Part shown: one piece after another, positions 11,842 through 23,300 of the stretch | How positions within the stretch are numbered: position 1 is the first letter of the stretch | How the letters are laid out: the number at the start of each line of letters is the position of its first letter | Made by a program: the position numbers and the translations under genes | Assembly (NCBI GenBank): GCA_902651635.1 | Contig: CACRSC010000075.1 | Location: forward strand, 159,440-223,439 | Direction of reading: 5' to 3' | Length of the DNA: 64,000 nucleotides | Source of the DNA: Mastigamoeba balamuthi | Lineage: Eukaryota; Evosea; Mastigamoebida; Mastigamoebidae | Notes under the pieces: model-generated | Told to the model about the DNA's origin: nothing | Seen by the model: only the letters and a program-made list of their open reading frames with translations | Databases searched by the model: none

Positions 11842-12180
11842 TGGCTTGTGGAGTTTTTGCCGATGCCGAAAGGAGATGACTGAGGGCGCTTGGACCGGGC
11901 CACGGTTTTGATTTCTTCCCCCTGAGTCACCAGTAGCGCTCCTGGTGGACCCGAACCGTTTTTGTGCAGAAGAGCACTGAATTTTCCAGATATTATGACC
12001 GAATTTGTCCACCTCTTTCGGCTCCCCGTGTCGCGGGTGCGCTAAGGGCCTCTGATAAGCAACTCTCAGCCAGGTGGTCACGGCAGAAAAACCAAGCCGA
12101 TCCAGTCCCGTATTATGGTCGCATAACTGGTACTACTCCGATTCAGCAAAAAAGATCCAGCCAAAAAGGGATGAACTAAG

Positions 12181-12280
12181 CCCTGACCCCCCTGGGGGGT
12201 ACTTTTAACTCTATAGACTGGTAGAGGACGTGTACTCTACAGGTCTATAGAGTTAAAAGAACCCCCCAGATGGGCCAGGG
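12181..12280. repeat. 100-base foldback element with 46-base arms
   Basis: Left arm 12181-12226 and right arm 12235-12280 are inverted copies matching at 40 of 46 positions, separated by an 8-base loop (12227-12234). The outer ends read CCCTG and CAGGG; the core TTTTAACTCTATAGAC pairs without a mismatch. No target-site duplication is visible. It could be a foldback MITE or a transcribed hairpin. It sits in non-coding DNA upstream of the flavodoxin gene and beside an A/T-rich stretch. Confidence 0.85.
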
Positions 12281-13039
12281 CCGAGGTGATCCCTTTGCAA
12301 AACTAAATTAGCAGATAAACCCCCCTCAATTCTGTTGCAGTTCAGCTGGCAGAAGAGTGAGTGAGCTGCCAGTGGTCCCCAGACACTGCAGCTGTTTCCT
12401 ACCAGTACCATAAGCGCATTCCCTCCGTTTCTTGGCTGTTTCTTCCCGTTTCTTTGCTTTATCTCTCTTGGTACTGAGAGCTGGGTCACTGCATAGTTGG
12501 GTGAGAAAATTCTGATTCCCAGTTTTCTAACATGTAATGATGTATTCTAAGTGTATTAAATCTGATTCCTGAATGATCTTATCAAAACCCTGGATCATTT
12601 TTGCTGGAGTGGAGTGGTACCATCGAGGCAGTAGTACTCTCGGAGACAACTGGTGCTTTCCATCCGAATGGTGTTTCACCCCCATGTCACACAGCCAGTA
12701 ATGTGTTGGCGGGGTCTGTTGCTCTGCTATTGTGGATGCAGAGGCAGAGAAGGTGACAACACTGGGCAGAGGTGCCAATCCTTGGAGCCACAGGGCACCC
12801 TTGACGAACTCTATTGCCTGCTACGTGAAGATAAACCCAAACAGCGGTCGATGTGGTTTTGGACACAGTTCTTATGATGCTGCATAGTGTATGGGCCCTA
12901 CGAATCCACGACACCAATGTACACATTTGCAGGTAGCACCCATTGCATGTAACTCAGCCAAGGGTGGCTTGCAAGTATTGTTCGTGTTCAGCGGATTGGC
13001 TGTGTTGCTCAGCTGCCTCGCGGGACGCTCGTAGGCTCG
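12281..13039. other. A/T-richer intergenic stretch, no gene seen
   Basis: This stretch lies between the foldback element and the stop of the coiled-coil gene. Base composition shifts abruptly to A/T-richer sequence; all ORFs are short and lack family similarity. I see no tRNA and no terminal repeats apart from the foldback at its left border. Confidence 0.5.
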
Positions 13040-14789
13040 TCAGCTCGAGGCCTCGAGCTTCTTCATCTCGCGCTCGCGGCGTATTCTCTCGGCGCGCATC
13101 TTGGCCGCCGCCAGCAGCGACTTGGAGTCGCTGGGCTTGACGGGCGACTCCTCCGCGAGCACCGCCGCCGCCACGGGCTGCGGCAGCGGCTCCACGACCC
13201 CCGCCTCCTCCGGCGCGCCTATCGCAGAGGCAGCAGTCACGGGCACAGCGAGAGCAGCAGCAGAGGGCAGGGGAAGGCCCGCTGGGTCCTCCGAGGGGAC
13301 TGGGGCAAGAGGGGCGGCAGAGGGCACGGGCAGGCCCGCCGCGGGGGCAAGAGGGGCGGCAGCGGCGGCGGGGAGGCCCGAGAGGCCGCGGAGGCGGTCG
13401 CACTCGGCCTGGGCCTCGCGGGCGCGGGCGTCGCAGAGGGCGCACTCGGCTCTGAGGCGCGAGAGCTCCGACTCGGCCGACACGGCGCGCTGCTCGAGGC
13501 GCTTGGCCACCTCGTCGCCTGTCGCCCCCGCGTCCCTCCGCAGCCTCGCGATCTCCACTGCGCGCGAATCGAGCAAACGGGGGAGAAAGCCCGCGAATTA
13601 AGAGGAAATACAATTGAATTCTTATTGGCACAAAAATAAGCCGCGCGCAGGGCATCGGCGGAGGCACTTGAGTCGGGGGAGGGGGGAGGCGCACCCTCGC
13701 TCTCGCGGGCTTTGGCCTGGCAGAGGCTGTGCTCCTGGCGCAGAGACGTCAGGTCGGCCTCTGCGGCGCGCACGCGGTCCTCGAGCGACGTGGCGCGCGC
13801 GCGGGCGTCGTCGGCCTGGCGCGCGCTCTCGGCGAGCTGCCTGTCCGCGCCCGTCGCCACGTCAGCGAGCCTCTTCATGACGCCCTCGTCGCCGCCAAAC
13901 ACCATCTCGCGGATGTGGCTGTCCAGGGTCCTGGGAGGTGGCGGGGGGCGTGGGGTCGTGAGGTACGGCCTCTCCTCGCCCGGCGACGTCAGAGGTGACG
14001 TAAGCGGGAGCAGGGGGCGGGAGGCGGACTTCTTGAGGTCCCAGAGGGCGCCGAGGTCGCTGCCGCAGGCCGCGATGAGGCGCTGCATGGCCAGCGAGGC
14101 GTCCGAGGCGTCGCCAGCAACCGCCGCGAGCGACGGCCCCCTGACACTGCGGGTCCAAACGAGGCCACGCAAAAAACAGCCATACACGGAGTCAGCGCAG
14201 ATTTCCACGCTGACGTGGCACGCGAATCTGGGAAACCCCCCATCCCACCCCCCCCGACCCCCTCCGTGGTGCCTCTGGCGGCTCTGGCGCACCACAGGCA
14301 CGTCTGGCCGCACGGGCAGCTGCAGAGCACGCGCATGCCCTCGGCGGCGCGCTCCTGCGCCCGGGGCACGGCGCCAGCGTCGCCGCGGGGCGAGGAGGCG
14401 AGCGCGAGGCCCCCGGGGGGCAGCAGGGCGGCCGAGGACGCGGCCTTCTTGATGCGCTTGCCCGGGGACCCCGCGCCCCCCTTGCGGGCCCTGGCCGCGG
14501 GCGCCGCGAGGCCCTGCGCGGGGGCGGGGCACAGCTGGTCCGCCGAGAGCGACGCGCTGATGGGCGGCTGCCTGGGGGCCCTGCGCGCTGTGCCCGCGGG
14601 CGACTGGGATGGCTGGGAGGGCTGGGAGGACTGGGAGGAGCGGGCCGTCAGGGAGCCCGTCGACGAGCGCATCGCGGGGGCGCCGGCGCCGCGCGGGGTG
14701 GCCGCCGAGGACGGAGAGGACTTGGGGGCGGCGGCCTTGCGGACGCCGGGGACGGCGGGCGACGTGGAGGCCCCGGCGGATCTCCTCAT
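13040..14789 (-). CDS. Hypothetical coiled-coil protein (three exons)
   Basis: Three stretches share coding character. Exon 1 (14789 to about 14310) is Ser/Pro/Ala-rich, basic and low-complexity. Exon 2 (about 14148-13640) has a helical segment (SLAMQRLIAACGSDLGALWDL) and then heptad-rich coiled coil (MKRLADVATGADRQLAESAR, AAEADLTSLRQEHSLCQAK). Exon 3 (about 13570-13040) continues the coiled coil (EIARLRRDAGATGDEVAKRL), passes through an Ala/Pro-rich linker and ends in a basic helix (KMRAERIRREREMKKLEASS). The first ATG in frame is at 14789; the stop is TGA. The layout resembles cytoskeletal or centrosomal coiled-coil proteins, but no named family is recognised. Exon edges are approximate. 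Confidence 0.6.
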
Positions 14790-14919
14790 ATCCGGGGGCG
14801 GCGGGTTGCGGTTATTTTGGCGGCGTGAGACGGGGGGGAAGCGGGTATTGTTGGGATATTAATGACCCGATTTGAAATGAAGAAAAAGATACAGCCGCTT
14901 TGGGGGGAGAAAAAGTGGT

Positions 14920-14992
14920 TGGAGGTTCGGGGCTTCGATCCCCGTGCCTCTCCCATGCCAAGGGAGTGCTCTACCAAGTGAGCTAAACCCCC
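14920..14992 (-). tRNA. tRNA-Ala, anticodon GGC
   Basis: A 73-base cloverleaf read on the minus strand. The acceptor stem GGGGGTT pairs with AACCTCC (one G-T pair), the D arm contains TAGCTCACTTGGTAGAGCA, and the anticodon stem CTCCC/GGGAG holds the loop TTGGCAT, giving anticodon GGC. The T arm is CGGGG-ATCGAAG-CCCCG and the discriminator base is A. No intron. A run of five T follows the 3' end within about ten bases, as expected for a pol III terminator. GGC is an unusual alanine anticodon for a eukaryote, where AGC is the norm. Confidence 0.93.
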
Positions 14993-16538
14993 ACTTCGAT
15001 TAGAAACACTTCGGGGATGCACAGCGGTATCCCATCGGCTTCCCAGCAAGCAAGCGCGAAGGCAGCTGCAAGCAACACTCCAAGAGCATTCCTTGTCATT
15101 CACATGTTCAATACATTCAAGAATCCCTACAGCCCAATTTGTGTTTGTAGGAAATCAACACATTTATTACGGCGCACACATTTCCCTGTGCAACCAGGTT
15201 ACTTACCTGCATTTCTGTTGGAACAGATACTGATTTATGCAACTGTGACTTGACTTTGTGCATAACAGCAGTACTAAGTGATAACACATAAATAAAAATG
15301 AAGCATAGAGCACACAAGCAATTGTATTATAACTAACAATGAAAGAGCAGCAGTGATTATTGACAGGTACACCTTAAACACCTTTTCTCTTTCGAAAACC
15401 ATATAAATTTTCCTGATTAACAATTCAGTGTTGAGAATCTTACAGGCAAAATGTGACCAGGTATATGGTTCATCTTCATTTTACATGACCAGGAAACAAC
15501 AATTCCCTTTCACATATGAAGAAACAAATTCAAAGGTAGACACAGCCTGCTCCTTTGCATACAACTGGTGTATGACTATACACACCAATACGCGGCTGAT
15601 GTGGCTGGCCACTGACTCCAACTTCAGAATGCCGTCGTGGCTCGCAACGATGATGACTGTCTGCTGCATTCCGCTTTCCTGCTTTGCCTGCAGGTTCCGC
15701 CACAGTGTGGTCTTGGAGGGTATGCTCTTATTATAGTGCAGCACTTGTGGATAGTGAATTGAGCGCACGTGGTCTTCGGGTCTAGGGCGATATGCTGTGC
15801 GCTTTCTGAGGTATTTTCCTCACTGCAGATGTAAAAAGTACATTGTCTAGAGCTGGAGGCAGTACAAATGCTGTACAGCTTCTCATGCGCCCAGATATCA
15901 TGGCTGGAAAAGAAACGCACACCCAATTGCGGACCAAGTACTCAGACACGCAATGCCTCAAGGACCGTTCTCCCATGAGTGCTGAACTCGACGATGAGGG
16001 GGCAACCTAATAATAGAAGTGCTCTTTACTCGGCCTCAGAATGGCCACACACATTCAGAAAAAGAAAAAACCACCTCGTGCTGGTTGGATACCGTCCACG
16101 ATGGCCACCACGAGCTTCCCTACAGTCCTCCATCCTAAGGTGGTGGTGTGCCACTCGAAGAGAAATTGAAGGCTTGTCCTCAGGAATGATCTGTTTCAGT
16201 GCACGAAGTTGCCAAGGATTGGATAGGAGTAAGACACTCACCCAGCAAGGACCTCCTCTCCTCTCCTCTCTTCAGAACCGCAGCACTCCAGCTGTTCTGC
16301 CATGCAGTCCCAGAACCTGGCCAGGCTGGGTCATAGCGCTGCGGTCTCTCTGCATGCGCCTCGACCCAGCCCTTGCTCGTTCCCGAGTGCCACCCCTTCC
16401 CAGCAAAACAGTGAAACATGGAGTTGCGTAGAATGTAATGGAGGACTGAAACAGCAAACAAGCGAAGACCAACTGCTCCTTGAAACCCCGCCAGCCCTGA
16501 AGCAGAGGATCGGTGCAAGACGTCGCGCGGTACGGCGG
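14993..16538. other. A/T-rich island, no gene recognised
   Basis: From just upstream of the tRNA gene to the stop of the HAUS5-like gene, the sequence is A/T-richer than the flanking genes. ORFs of up to about 150 codons occur on both strands, but none shows a recognisable domain or codon bias like the neighbours. It may be decayed transposon DNA. No terminal inverted or long direct repeats were noticed. Confidence 0.5.
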
Positions 16539-18231
16539 CTACTGGGGGGCGGGCGCTTCGAGGGCAGCAGCGGCGATGCCGTCGCAGCACCGCCAGCGCG
16601 ACACCCACTGTTGCATGTTGAGCCCGCCGAGCGTCTCCCACGGCAGAGCGAACTGCGCAGGCTGCTCCCACCACTCCCTCGCCGCCTCCCTCGCCTCCCT
16701 GCGCACAACGGCAGCGCAGCGTCAGCGCGGGGGTCTCGCGGCAGCGGAGGCCCCGGAGGGGCAGCGAACGCAACTGCGACAGCACCGCCGCGTCGTCGCA
16801 CGCGGCCTGCGCGGCCTCGAGGCTCGGCAGCCACTGCGACACCGCGGCCTCGTCGCACGAGGCGGCGCCGGCGGTCAGCGCGGCGGACCTGCGCGCGAGG
16901 GCCGCGCGGCGGTCGCCGGCCTCGACGACGGCGGCGACGCACTCGTGCGCGGCCGCCTTGCGCCTGCGCAGCTCGAGCGCGGCCTCCACGAGCGCGCCCA
17001 GCGGGCTGCGGGGCACCGCGCCCACGTCGGCCGGCAGCTGCGCGAGCACGCGGCCCGCGAGCCACGCGTCGCGCTGCGTGGGGTCCGCGAGGCGCAGCCA
17101 CGGGCCCCACGGGATCCGCCCGAGCGCCGCGGAGCTCTCGAGCGCCGCCGTCGACGCCTCGCGCGCGCTCTCGGCCGCGCCGCGGGCGCTGGCACACACG
17201 GCGTCGGCGAGCGCGCGGGCCTTGCTCTGCAGCGCGCGCGCACGCGCCGCCTCGTCGGCTGCCAGGCGTTCAAGGTCCGCGAGGCGCGCAAAGGCCTCGG
17301 AGCGCCGCTGGGCCGCGGCTGCGACGGCCGCCCGCAGCGACTCGAGCTGCGGGACGCGCGCGGCTGCGAGGGCGTCGCGGCGCGCACGCGCCTGGGCCAG
17401 GCGCGCCCTCAGCACCTCGAGGGCGGCGCGCGTGCCGGCGGGGGTGCGCTGCTGCCGCTGCGCAGCGTCGGGGCGGAGCGAGCGGGCGACCGCAGAGGCC
17501 GCGAGGCAGGCGTCGACGACAGCGGCAAGCGGGGACGCCGGGGAGGGTGCTGCGGGCGCCGGGGCGGCAGCGGGGGCGGAGCTCTCGGCGGCCTGGCGCT
17601 GGGCGGCCTCGCTGAGGGCCGCGAGCGCTGCGGGGCAGCAGGGGAGGCGCTGGGGGTCCGCAGAGCAGTGCGCCCCGCCCTCGGTGCAGCAGATGGTCTC
17701 TGCCATCTTCGTCAGCCTCGACGCGGCCTCCCGCAGCACGCTGGCCCGTTGCTGGAAAACACGCCGCGGTCGCGGTGAGAGACGCAAGCAGAACCGTAAA
17801 ACAGGGAATCAGTTGCATACGCAAGTTCGAAGTTTACATTTTTACAACTTTACGCGACGTTACGACAGCAAACCCGTAAAAAAGACTGTAGAGGTGCTGA
17901 AGTCATAAACCCACCAAAATCCAGATTTTCCAATAATATCGCGATGGGGAATCTAGATTCCCTACGAGGGGGGAGAGCTCTCGCTGGCGGAGGCACGCAC
18001 GCTGAGGTGGCGAGCAAAGGCGGCGGCGAACGCGTCCTTGACGCTCTCCGTGGCCTGCGCCTCGGCCGCCGCGCGGGCCTCGCGCTCCCTGGCGGCCAGC
18101 AGCGCTGTGAGGCGCCTGACCTCGGCCTCGGTGCCCTCCACGTCTCTCGCCAGCGCCCCCGCCTCCTGCACGCTGTCCGCAGCGGCGGCGTGCGAGGCTG
18201 CGTGCAGAGGAGTGCAGAGGGGAGCGGACAT
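16539..18231 (-). CDS. HAUS5: HAUS5/AUG5-like augmin subunit
   Basis: Augmin recruits gamma-tubulin to the sides of microtubules to branch them in mitosis. The last exon (about 16695-16539) encodes EAREAAREWWEQPAQFALPW and then LNMQQWVSRWR. The WWEQP...W..RW ending is the hallmark of HAUS5/AUG5 C-termini. The preceding long exon (to about 17745) is Ala/Arg-rich and almost entirely helical coiled coil, with an augmin-like middle (WGPWLRLADPTQRDAWLAG). An upstream ORF (18231-17963, starting MSAPLC) is also coiled coil. It can be joined through a GTAGGG donor at 17962 and an acceptor near 17745, giving PPSVLREAASRL in frame, so I include it as exon 1; this join is the least certain part. The stop is TAG. 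Total length, about 500-550 residues, is a little shorter than the animal protein. Confidence 0.65.
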
Positions 18232-18436
18232 CGTCAGAGCAGCTCCAGCAGCGAACAACGCGCCAAAAAAGTGCAAATATCTGCAAAATATCCCGATGAG
18301 ATCTCGGGATTTTCCTGCGGAAAAAAGAGGGATATCTGGCGAGGATCCGAGTTCGGAAAAGCTATTTTTGGACAGTGTTCTTTCGCTCATCAGACTGCGG
18401 GACACAAGACTTGGAGGCCCTCCGATCCAGCAGCAG
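18232..18436. promoter_or_regulatory. Divergent promoter of the HAUS5-like and RCC1 genes
   Basis: Only about 200 bases separate the two divergent starts, so this must contain both promoters. It is A/T-richer than the exons and carries an imperfect palindrome around 18292-18311 (ATCCCGATGAGATCTCGGGA) and several ATATC-type words, also seen just upstream of TMCO1 and the LRR gene. Confidence 0.45.
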
Positions 18437-20212
18437 ATGGGGTCAGCGTGTTCGTCGTCCAAGCCCCAGCCGAGCAAGCCGCAGCAGCCCGAGGCCGGGG
18501 CAGACTCGCACCAGCAGGCGCCCCCGCGCCAGGCCAGCAGCAGGCTCGAGGGCACCACAGGCTCCACCAAGACAGTGGTCGCTGTCCAGCCCCCACCGGC
18601 CCCGGCACCCGTGGCCGTGCCCGCCCTGGCCTTCGGGGCGCTCCCCAGGTCGGTGCCAGCAGAGGCCCAGGAGGAGGGCATCAAGGAGCCGCCCCGGGAC
18701 GCCCCGACGGGGAACCTCTCCCAGCGAGGGATGTCCTCTGGGCCCCTCTTCAGCGGTACCGGCGCTGCTCCCGCCCAGCACACGGCACGGGGCACAGCTC
18801 GGACTCACTCGGCCACTGGGGGCAGTGTCGGGCCTGCTGTACAGCTTCGGGAAGAAGGTGGTCGAGGGCGACCCGGCAGCCAGCAGGGGGTTCATGCAGG
18901 TCATCAACACCTTCGTCGGCTTGAAGAAGCGCGTCGCCAGTGTCTCCTGCGGCACAGACCACGCCCTGGCCGTGCTCGGTGCGCCTCCCAGTTCATCCCG
19001 CTTGGCAGGAAGTCAACTGATGGCTCGGGGGTGGGCGCAGACTCGAAGGAGCTGTTCACGTGGGGGTCGGATGCCCAAGGGCAGCTGGGCAGAGAAGGCC
19101 CCACAACAGTCCCCACCAGTGTTGGCCTTCCCCTGCGTGTCTCGCTGGCCGTGTGCTCCTCGCGGCACACGTGCGCTGTTCTCGGTACGGCTGCTCTCCT
19201 GGAAATGCACGCCTGTCTCACAGGACTGCAGCCTCTGGAGAGCTGTACACGTGGGGGGACAACTGCCACGGGCAGCTGGGCCTCGGAGACCTGCAGAACA
19301 GGAACAGACCAGAGCTCGTGTCCTTCTTTGCGGGGAAGAAGATCACTCGAATCGCCTGCGGCTGCCACCACACGATCGCTCTGCTCGGTGAGCATATGAC
19401 CCCCAAGAGGGCCTCGGCCTCACTTCGGCTATCATCTAGACACTCGGGAGGTGTTCTCGTGGGGCTACAACAGCGAGGGCGAGCTCGGGCTGGGCGACAC
19501 CGTGCACCGGAACACTCCGCAGGATATCGCCATGTTCAAGGGCAAGCGCGTCTCCGAGATATCATGCGGAGACTACCACAACCTGCTGCTCGTTGGACGT
19601 AAGTCAGATGCAAGGCATTGTGCCCTCTCTCCCGACTGACAGCCTTCCTCCAGTGTCTGGTGATCTCTTCGTGTGGGGACACAACAGCACGGGCAAGCTG
19701 GGCATCGGCGCGGGGCCCAACCAGCTTACGCCAGTCCAGAACACCGAGTTCAAGGCGATGGACGACTGCATCGTCAGCATCGGGTGTGGCAAGGGCCACT
19801 CGGCCGCCGTTCTCGGTGAGTGCTCTCCCCCCACTTGGGCGCCTCGAGCCTCACGCATGGGAGTGCAGAGAACGGCGAGCTGTACACGTGGGGTAACAAC
19901 ACGTTCGGGCAGCTGGGCCACGGGGACACGCTGGCCAGAGACAAGCCCACGCTGGTCACGCACTTCAAGCAGCCCGCCAAGGTCTCAATGATCGCCTGCG
20001 GCGGCGAGTGCACGGGGGCGATGCTCGACAACAGCGAGTTCTACATGTGGGGCTGCAACAGCCACGGCGAGCTCGCGCTGGGGCACATCAAGCACAAGAC
20101 GCTGCCGCAGAAGGTGTCGCCCCCGGGCAGCACCGCCGCCGACCCCCACAGCGGCCAGAAGATCACGGGCCTCGCCTGCGGCTGGAATTTCAGCATCATG
20201 GGGACCAAGTGA
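18437..20212 (+). CDS. RCC1-repeat protein with N-terminal acylation signal
   Basis: The start MGSACSSSK is a good N-myristoylation site with an adjacent palmitoylatable Cys, predicting membrane attachment. A Pro/Gln-rich low-complexity leader (to about 18755) precedes the repeats; its exon joins in phase to the first repeat at 18827 (VSGLLYSFGKKV). Seven RCC1 blades follow, most on their own exon: LLYSFG, LFTWGSDAQGQLG, LYTWGDNCHGQLGLG, VFSWGYNSEGELGLG, LFVWGHNSTGKLG, LYTWGNNTFGQLGHG and FYMWGCNSHGELALG, each ending with an ISCG/IACG-type strand. The stop is TGA at 20210. RCC1 propellers act as Ran GEFs or as protein-binding platforms. The acyl leader argues against a nuclear Ran GEF and for a membrane scaffold or small-GTPase regulator; the exact target cannot be read from sequence. 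Confidence 0.85.
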
Positions 20213-20366
20213 GACCCCCCACTGCGTGGCAATTGACGTTGTTAGTTGAAGCGGTGCGCCAGAGAGGAGGGTCTCTGTTCGTGAATTGGTAATGCAGAGA
20301 TGTCTGTAGTGATGACACGTGTGCGTTTGCGGGTGGAGGGGGTCTCGTCTTTCGTCTCTCGCTCGC

Positions 20367-23300
20367 TCACTTCTTGACGAACTGCGACTGCGGGCGGGTG
20401 CCGAGGGTGGGCGTGATGGACCTCCCGAGCCCCGGGGGCGGTGGCGAGCCCGACGGCATCTCGGGCATGTACGACGAGTGCGGGCGCTTCTCCCTCTCCT
20501 TCTCCTTCTCCTTCTCCTTGTCCTTTGCCGCGGGCTCGGCCGCCGCCTGCGCGGTGTCCAGCAGCAGGAGGTACGCCCACAGCGAGGGGTCCGGGCGCTC
20601 TGCGAACGTGTACGACACCTGCTGGTACTGCTTGAGCTGCAGCACCACCGACGCGAACTTGCGCCGCTTGTAGAAGTTGATCACAGCGGCCGCGGGCCTC
20701 TGCCCTGCGCCCGCGCCGTCGCCGCCGCGCGAGGGCAGGCCCGAGGGGTTGGCCCTGTGCGGCGCCTGCTGCGGCTGCGGGTGCGGCGAGGGCTTCTGGG
20801 TGGGCGCGGCCGTCAGGAGGTCCGGGTTGCCGTCCTCGATGAACGTGAGGTCCTTGAGCGCGATGGCCATGAACGGCACGCACGGCGGGCGCAGCGACGC
20901 CTGGATGCCGCGCAGCGACTTGTAGTTGCGCGTCGGCGAGCACACGCGCTCGAACTCGTCGAGCTTGGCCAGCGTGTCCTTGGCGAAGTCCTTGCGGATT
21001 TTCTCGAGCGCCGACGAGAGTCCGTAGACAATCGCCACGAACGCGTTGAGGTTCCCGATGGCCAGCGAGCGCTCGGCGACGGCGATCAGGTACGCGGCCA
21101 CCGACGCCCGCGTCAGGCGCCCGTGCGTCCCGGCCCGCGAGACCTCGGCCGCGACCCACGTCGTCATGCGGTTGAAGCGGTTGATGAACTCGAACAGCGC
21201 GGGGCAGCGCGTCGCCGCGTCGGGCTTCTCCCACGGCTTCCCGAAGAACTCGAAGAGCGTCACGCGCCGCATGTACTCGTGGTCGAGCGCCGCCAGGCAC
21301 TCGGCGGCCGCCTCGGGCGTCGCGTCGGTGAAGTAGTGCGGCGTCGCGCTCCTGGCGAGCTCGGGGTCCAGCGGCGAGGGCTCGGGGTTCTGCAGCAGCT
21401 CGCTCTGCTGCTCCGCGAGCTCCATGATGTGCGTGCAGTAGTTCTGCGCCTCGCCGTCGGACGCGCAGTCGCGCTCGAGGAAGTTGCACAGATCGTCCAG
21501 GAGCGTGTCGTCCTCGGCAAAGTCGTTCTTGTAGTACGACGTGACCCACTCGGACAGCACGTGGAAAACACTGCGCAATTTCCAAGTCAGAGGAAGCGGG
21601 TGGCAATTCAAGTGAATCGGCGGCACATTTGGCGCTGCGCCCACGGGGAGGACTGGCTGTTGGTGTAGCGCGCGATGATGAGGTCGAGCAGCTTGTGGGT
21701 GGTGATGAACGAGCGGAACGTGAGCAGGAAGACGTCGCGGAACATGGGGTCGCTGGTGCTGTGGTGCGTCAGCTTGTCGACGAGCGACTCGACGGTCCCT
21801 CCCATGATCTGCGGGTTGCCGAACTCGTCGGCCGTGCAGTGCAGCACGTCGAGCACGTTGAGGAACTGGAAGTTCTCGTTGACGCGGTCCAGCAGCAGCG
21901 ACATCTTCTCGCGCAGCATCACGAGGAGCGCAAAGTCGGCGTGGCGGCTGTCGGTCGCCTCGGCGAGCTCCTGCAGAGAGAGCGCCAGGCGCGCCACAAA
22001 CTGCACGGGCGCGATGAGGAGCGTCTTGAGGTCGATCTCGACGGGGCACGGCATCACGACGACGCGGGCAGCGCCCTCGAGGTCGCGCAGCGTGTCGGTG
22101 ATGAGCGTGCTGCGCTTCTTGGCGTTGTAGAGCAGCATCTGGCCCTCGGTGTACGAGTCGGCGTAGTTGATGTACTGCCTGAACGACCTGAGGAACTCCT
22201 GTAGTGGTGGGCACGGAACACGCGGGTTAACAAGCCATTTCACAAGCCAGCCAGCCCAGGCAGGGTCTAGTGTCGTCCACTGGGATAAACGAAACAGCAA
22301 AACGCTTGAGCGAAACGCGCGAGCCAGTGAGCTTACATCTTTCATTTGAGGACGTTGGAACATTCAATTTGAATTATTCAAAACGTCGCGAGTGCAGAAT
22401 AAAACTCGTTGCCTCTGCCCCGTTAAACTTGTATGTGCAGTGGTCCGCACGTCTGTGAGGAAGACGTCTGCCATGGTCTGGCTGGGCGTCCACTCGGCGA
22501 TGCGCCCGTCGAGGCTCTCGAGCAGCTTTGCCGTGTTGGCCACCAGCTCGTCCATCCCCGCGAATATTGACCTCAGCTCCTGCCAGGGCGCGTGTAAGCT
22601 CTCTGCCCGCGCCGTGTGAGGGGGCGCACATCCTCGGTGAAGAACTCGTCGACGGGGACGCTGGCCTTGGAGTCGACCGTAGACCAGATCCACAGCGACT
22701 TGAGAGACCTGCTCGCGGTGAGCGGCGCCTCCTTCTCCGTCACCGTCGCCGTCCGCGGGCGCGAGGACAGGTACCACGACAGCGTCCTGCCCGTCTTCTT
22801 CGCCTGCTCCTGCAGCGAGGCGATTGTCCCGCGCTCGGGCTGCGGCTGCGGAGGCACGCGCAGGTGCGGAGGAGGCCGTGTTGGTTTCGACACGCGGTGG
22901 GCACAGCGCGTACGGATCTGCCCTCGGAGCCCGCGGCCGACGCGCCGAGCACGCGGTCGAACAGCGGGACCATGTAGCCGCGCGTGATGACGACGAGCAT
23001 GCGGAAGTAGTCGCGGACCTGCGCTACCAGCTTGCGAGCGATGGCGTAGCGCTTGTTGTTGTCTGCGAGGAGCAGAGCAGTAGAGAATCAATTGCGGTGC
23101 GCAGTGCAGAGCGGAGCGGTGCCGGACTGACCCAGGAGCACTGCAGAATGGAACTCCCCGGCTGCGATCTGCACGGCCCCACCATCGTCGCCCCCCTGGC
23201 CCGGGACCTCGCCCTGCAGGCCGCCGCGGAGCCCATGTGAGCCCCCTGCGTGCTCGTCGTGCCGCCGTGTAGAGGGGAGAGCAGCGCGGCTACAACAAAG

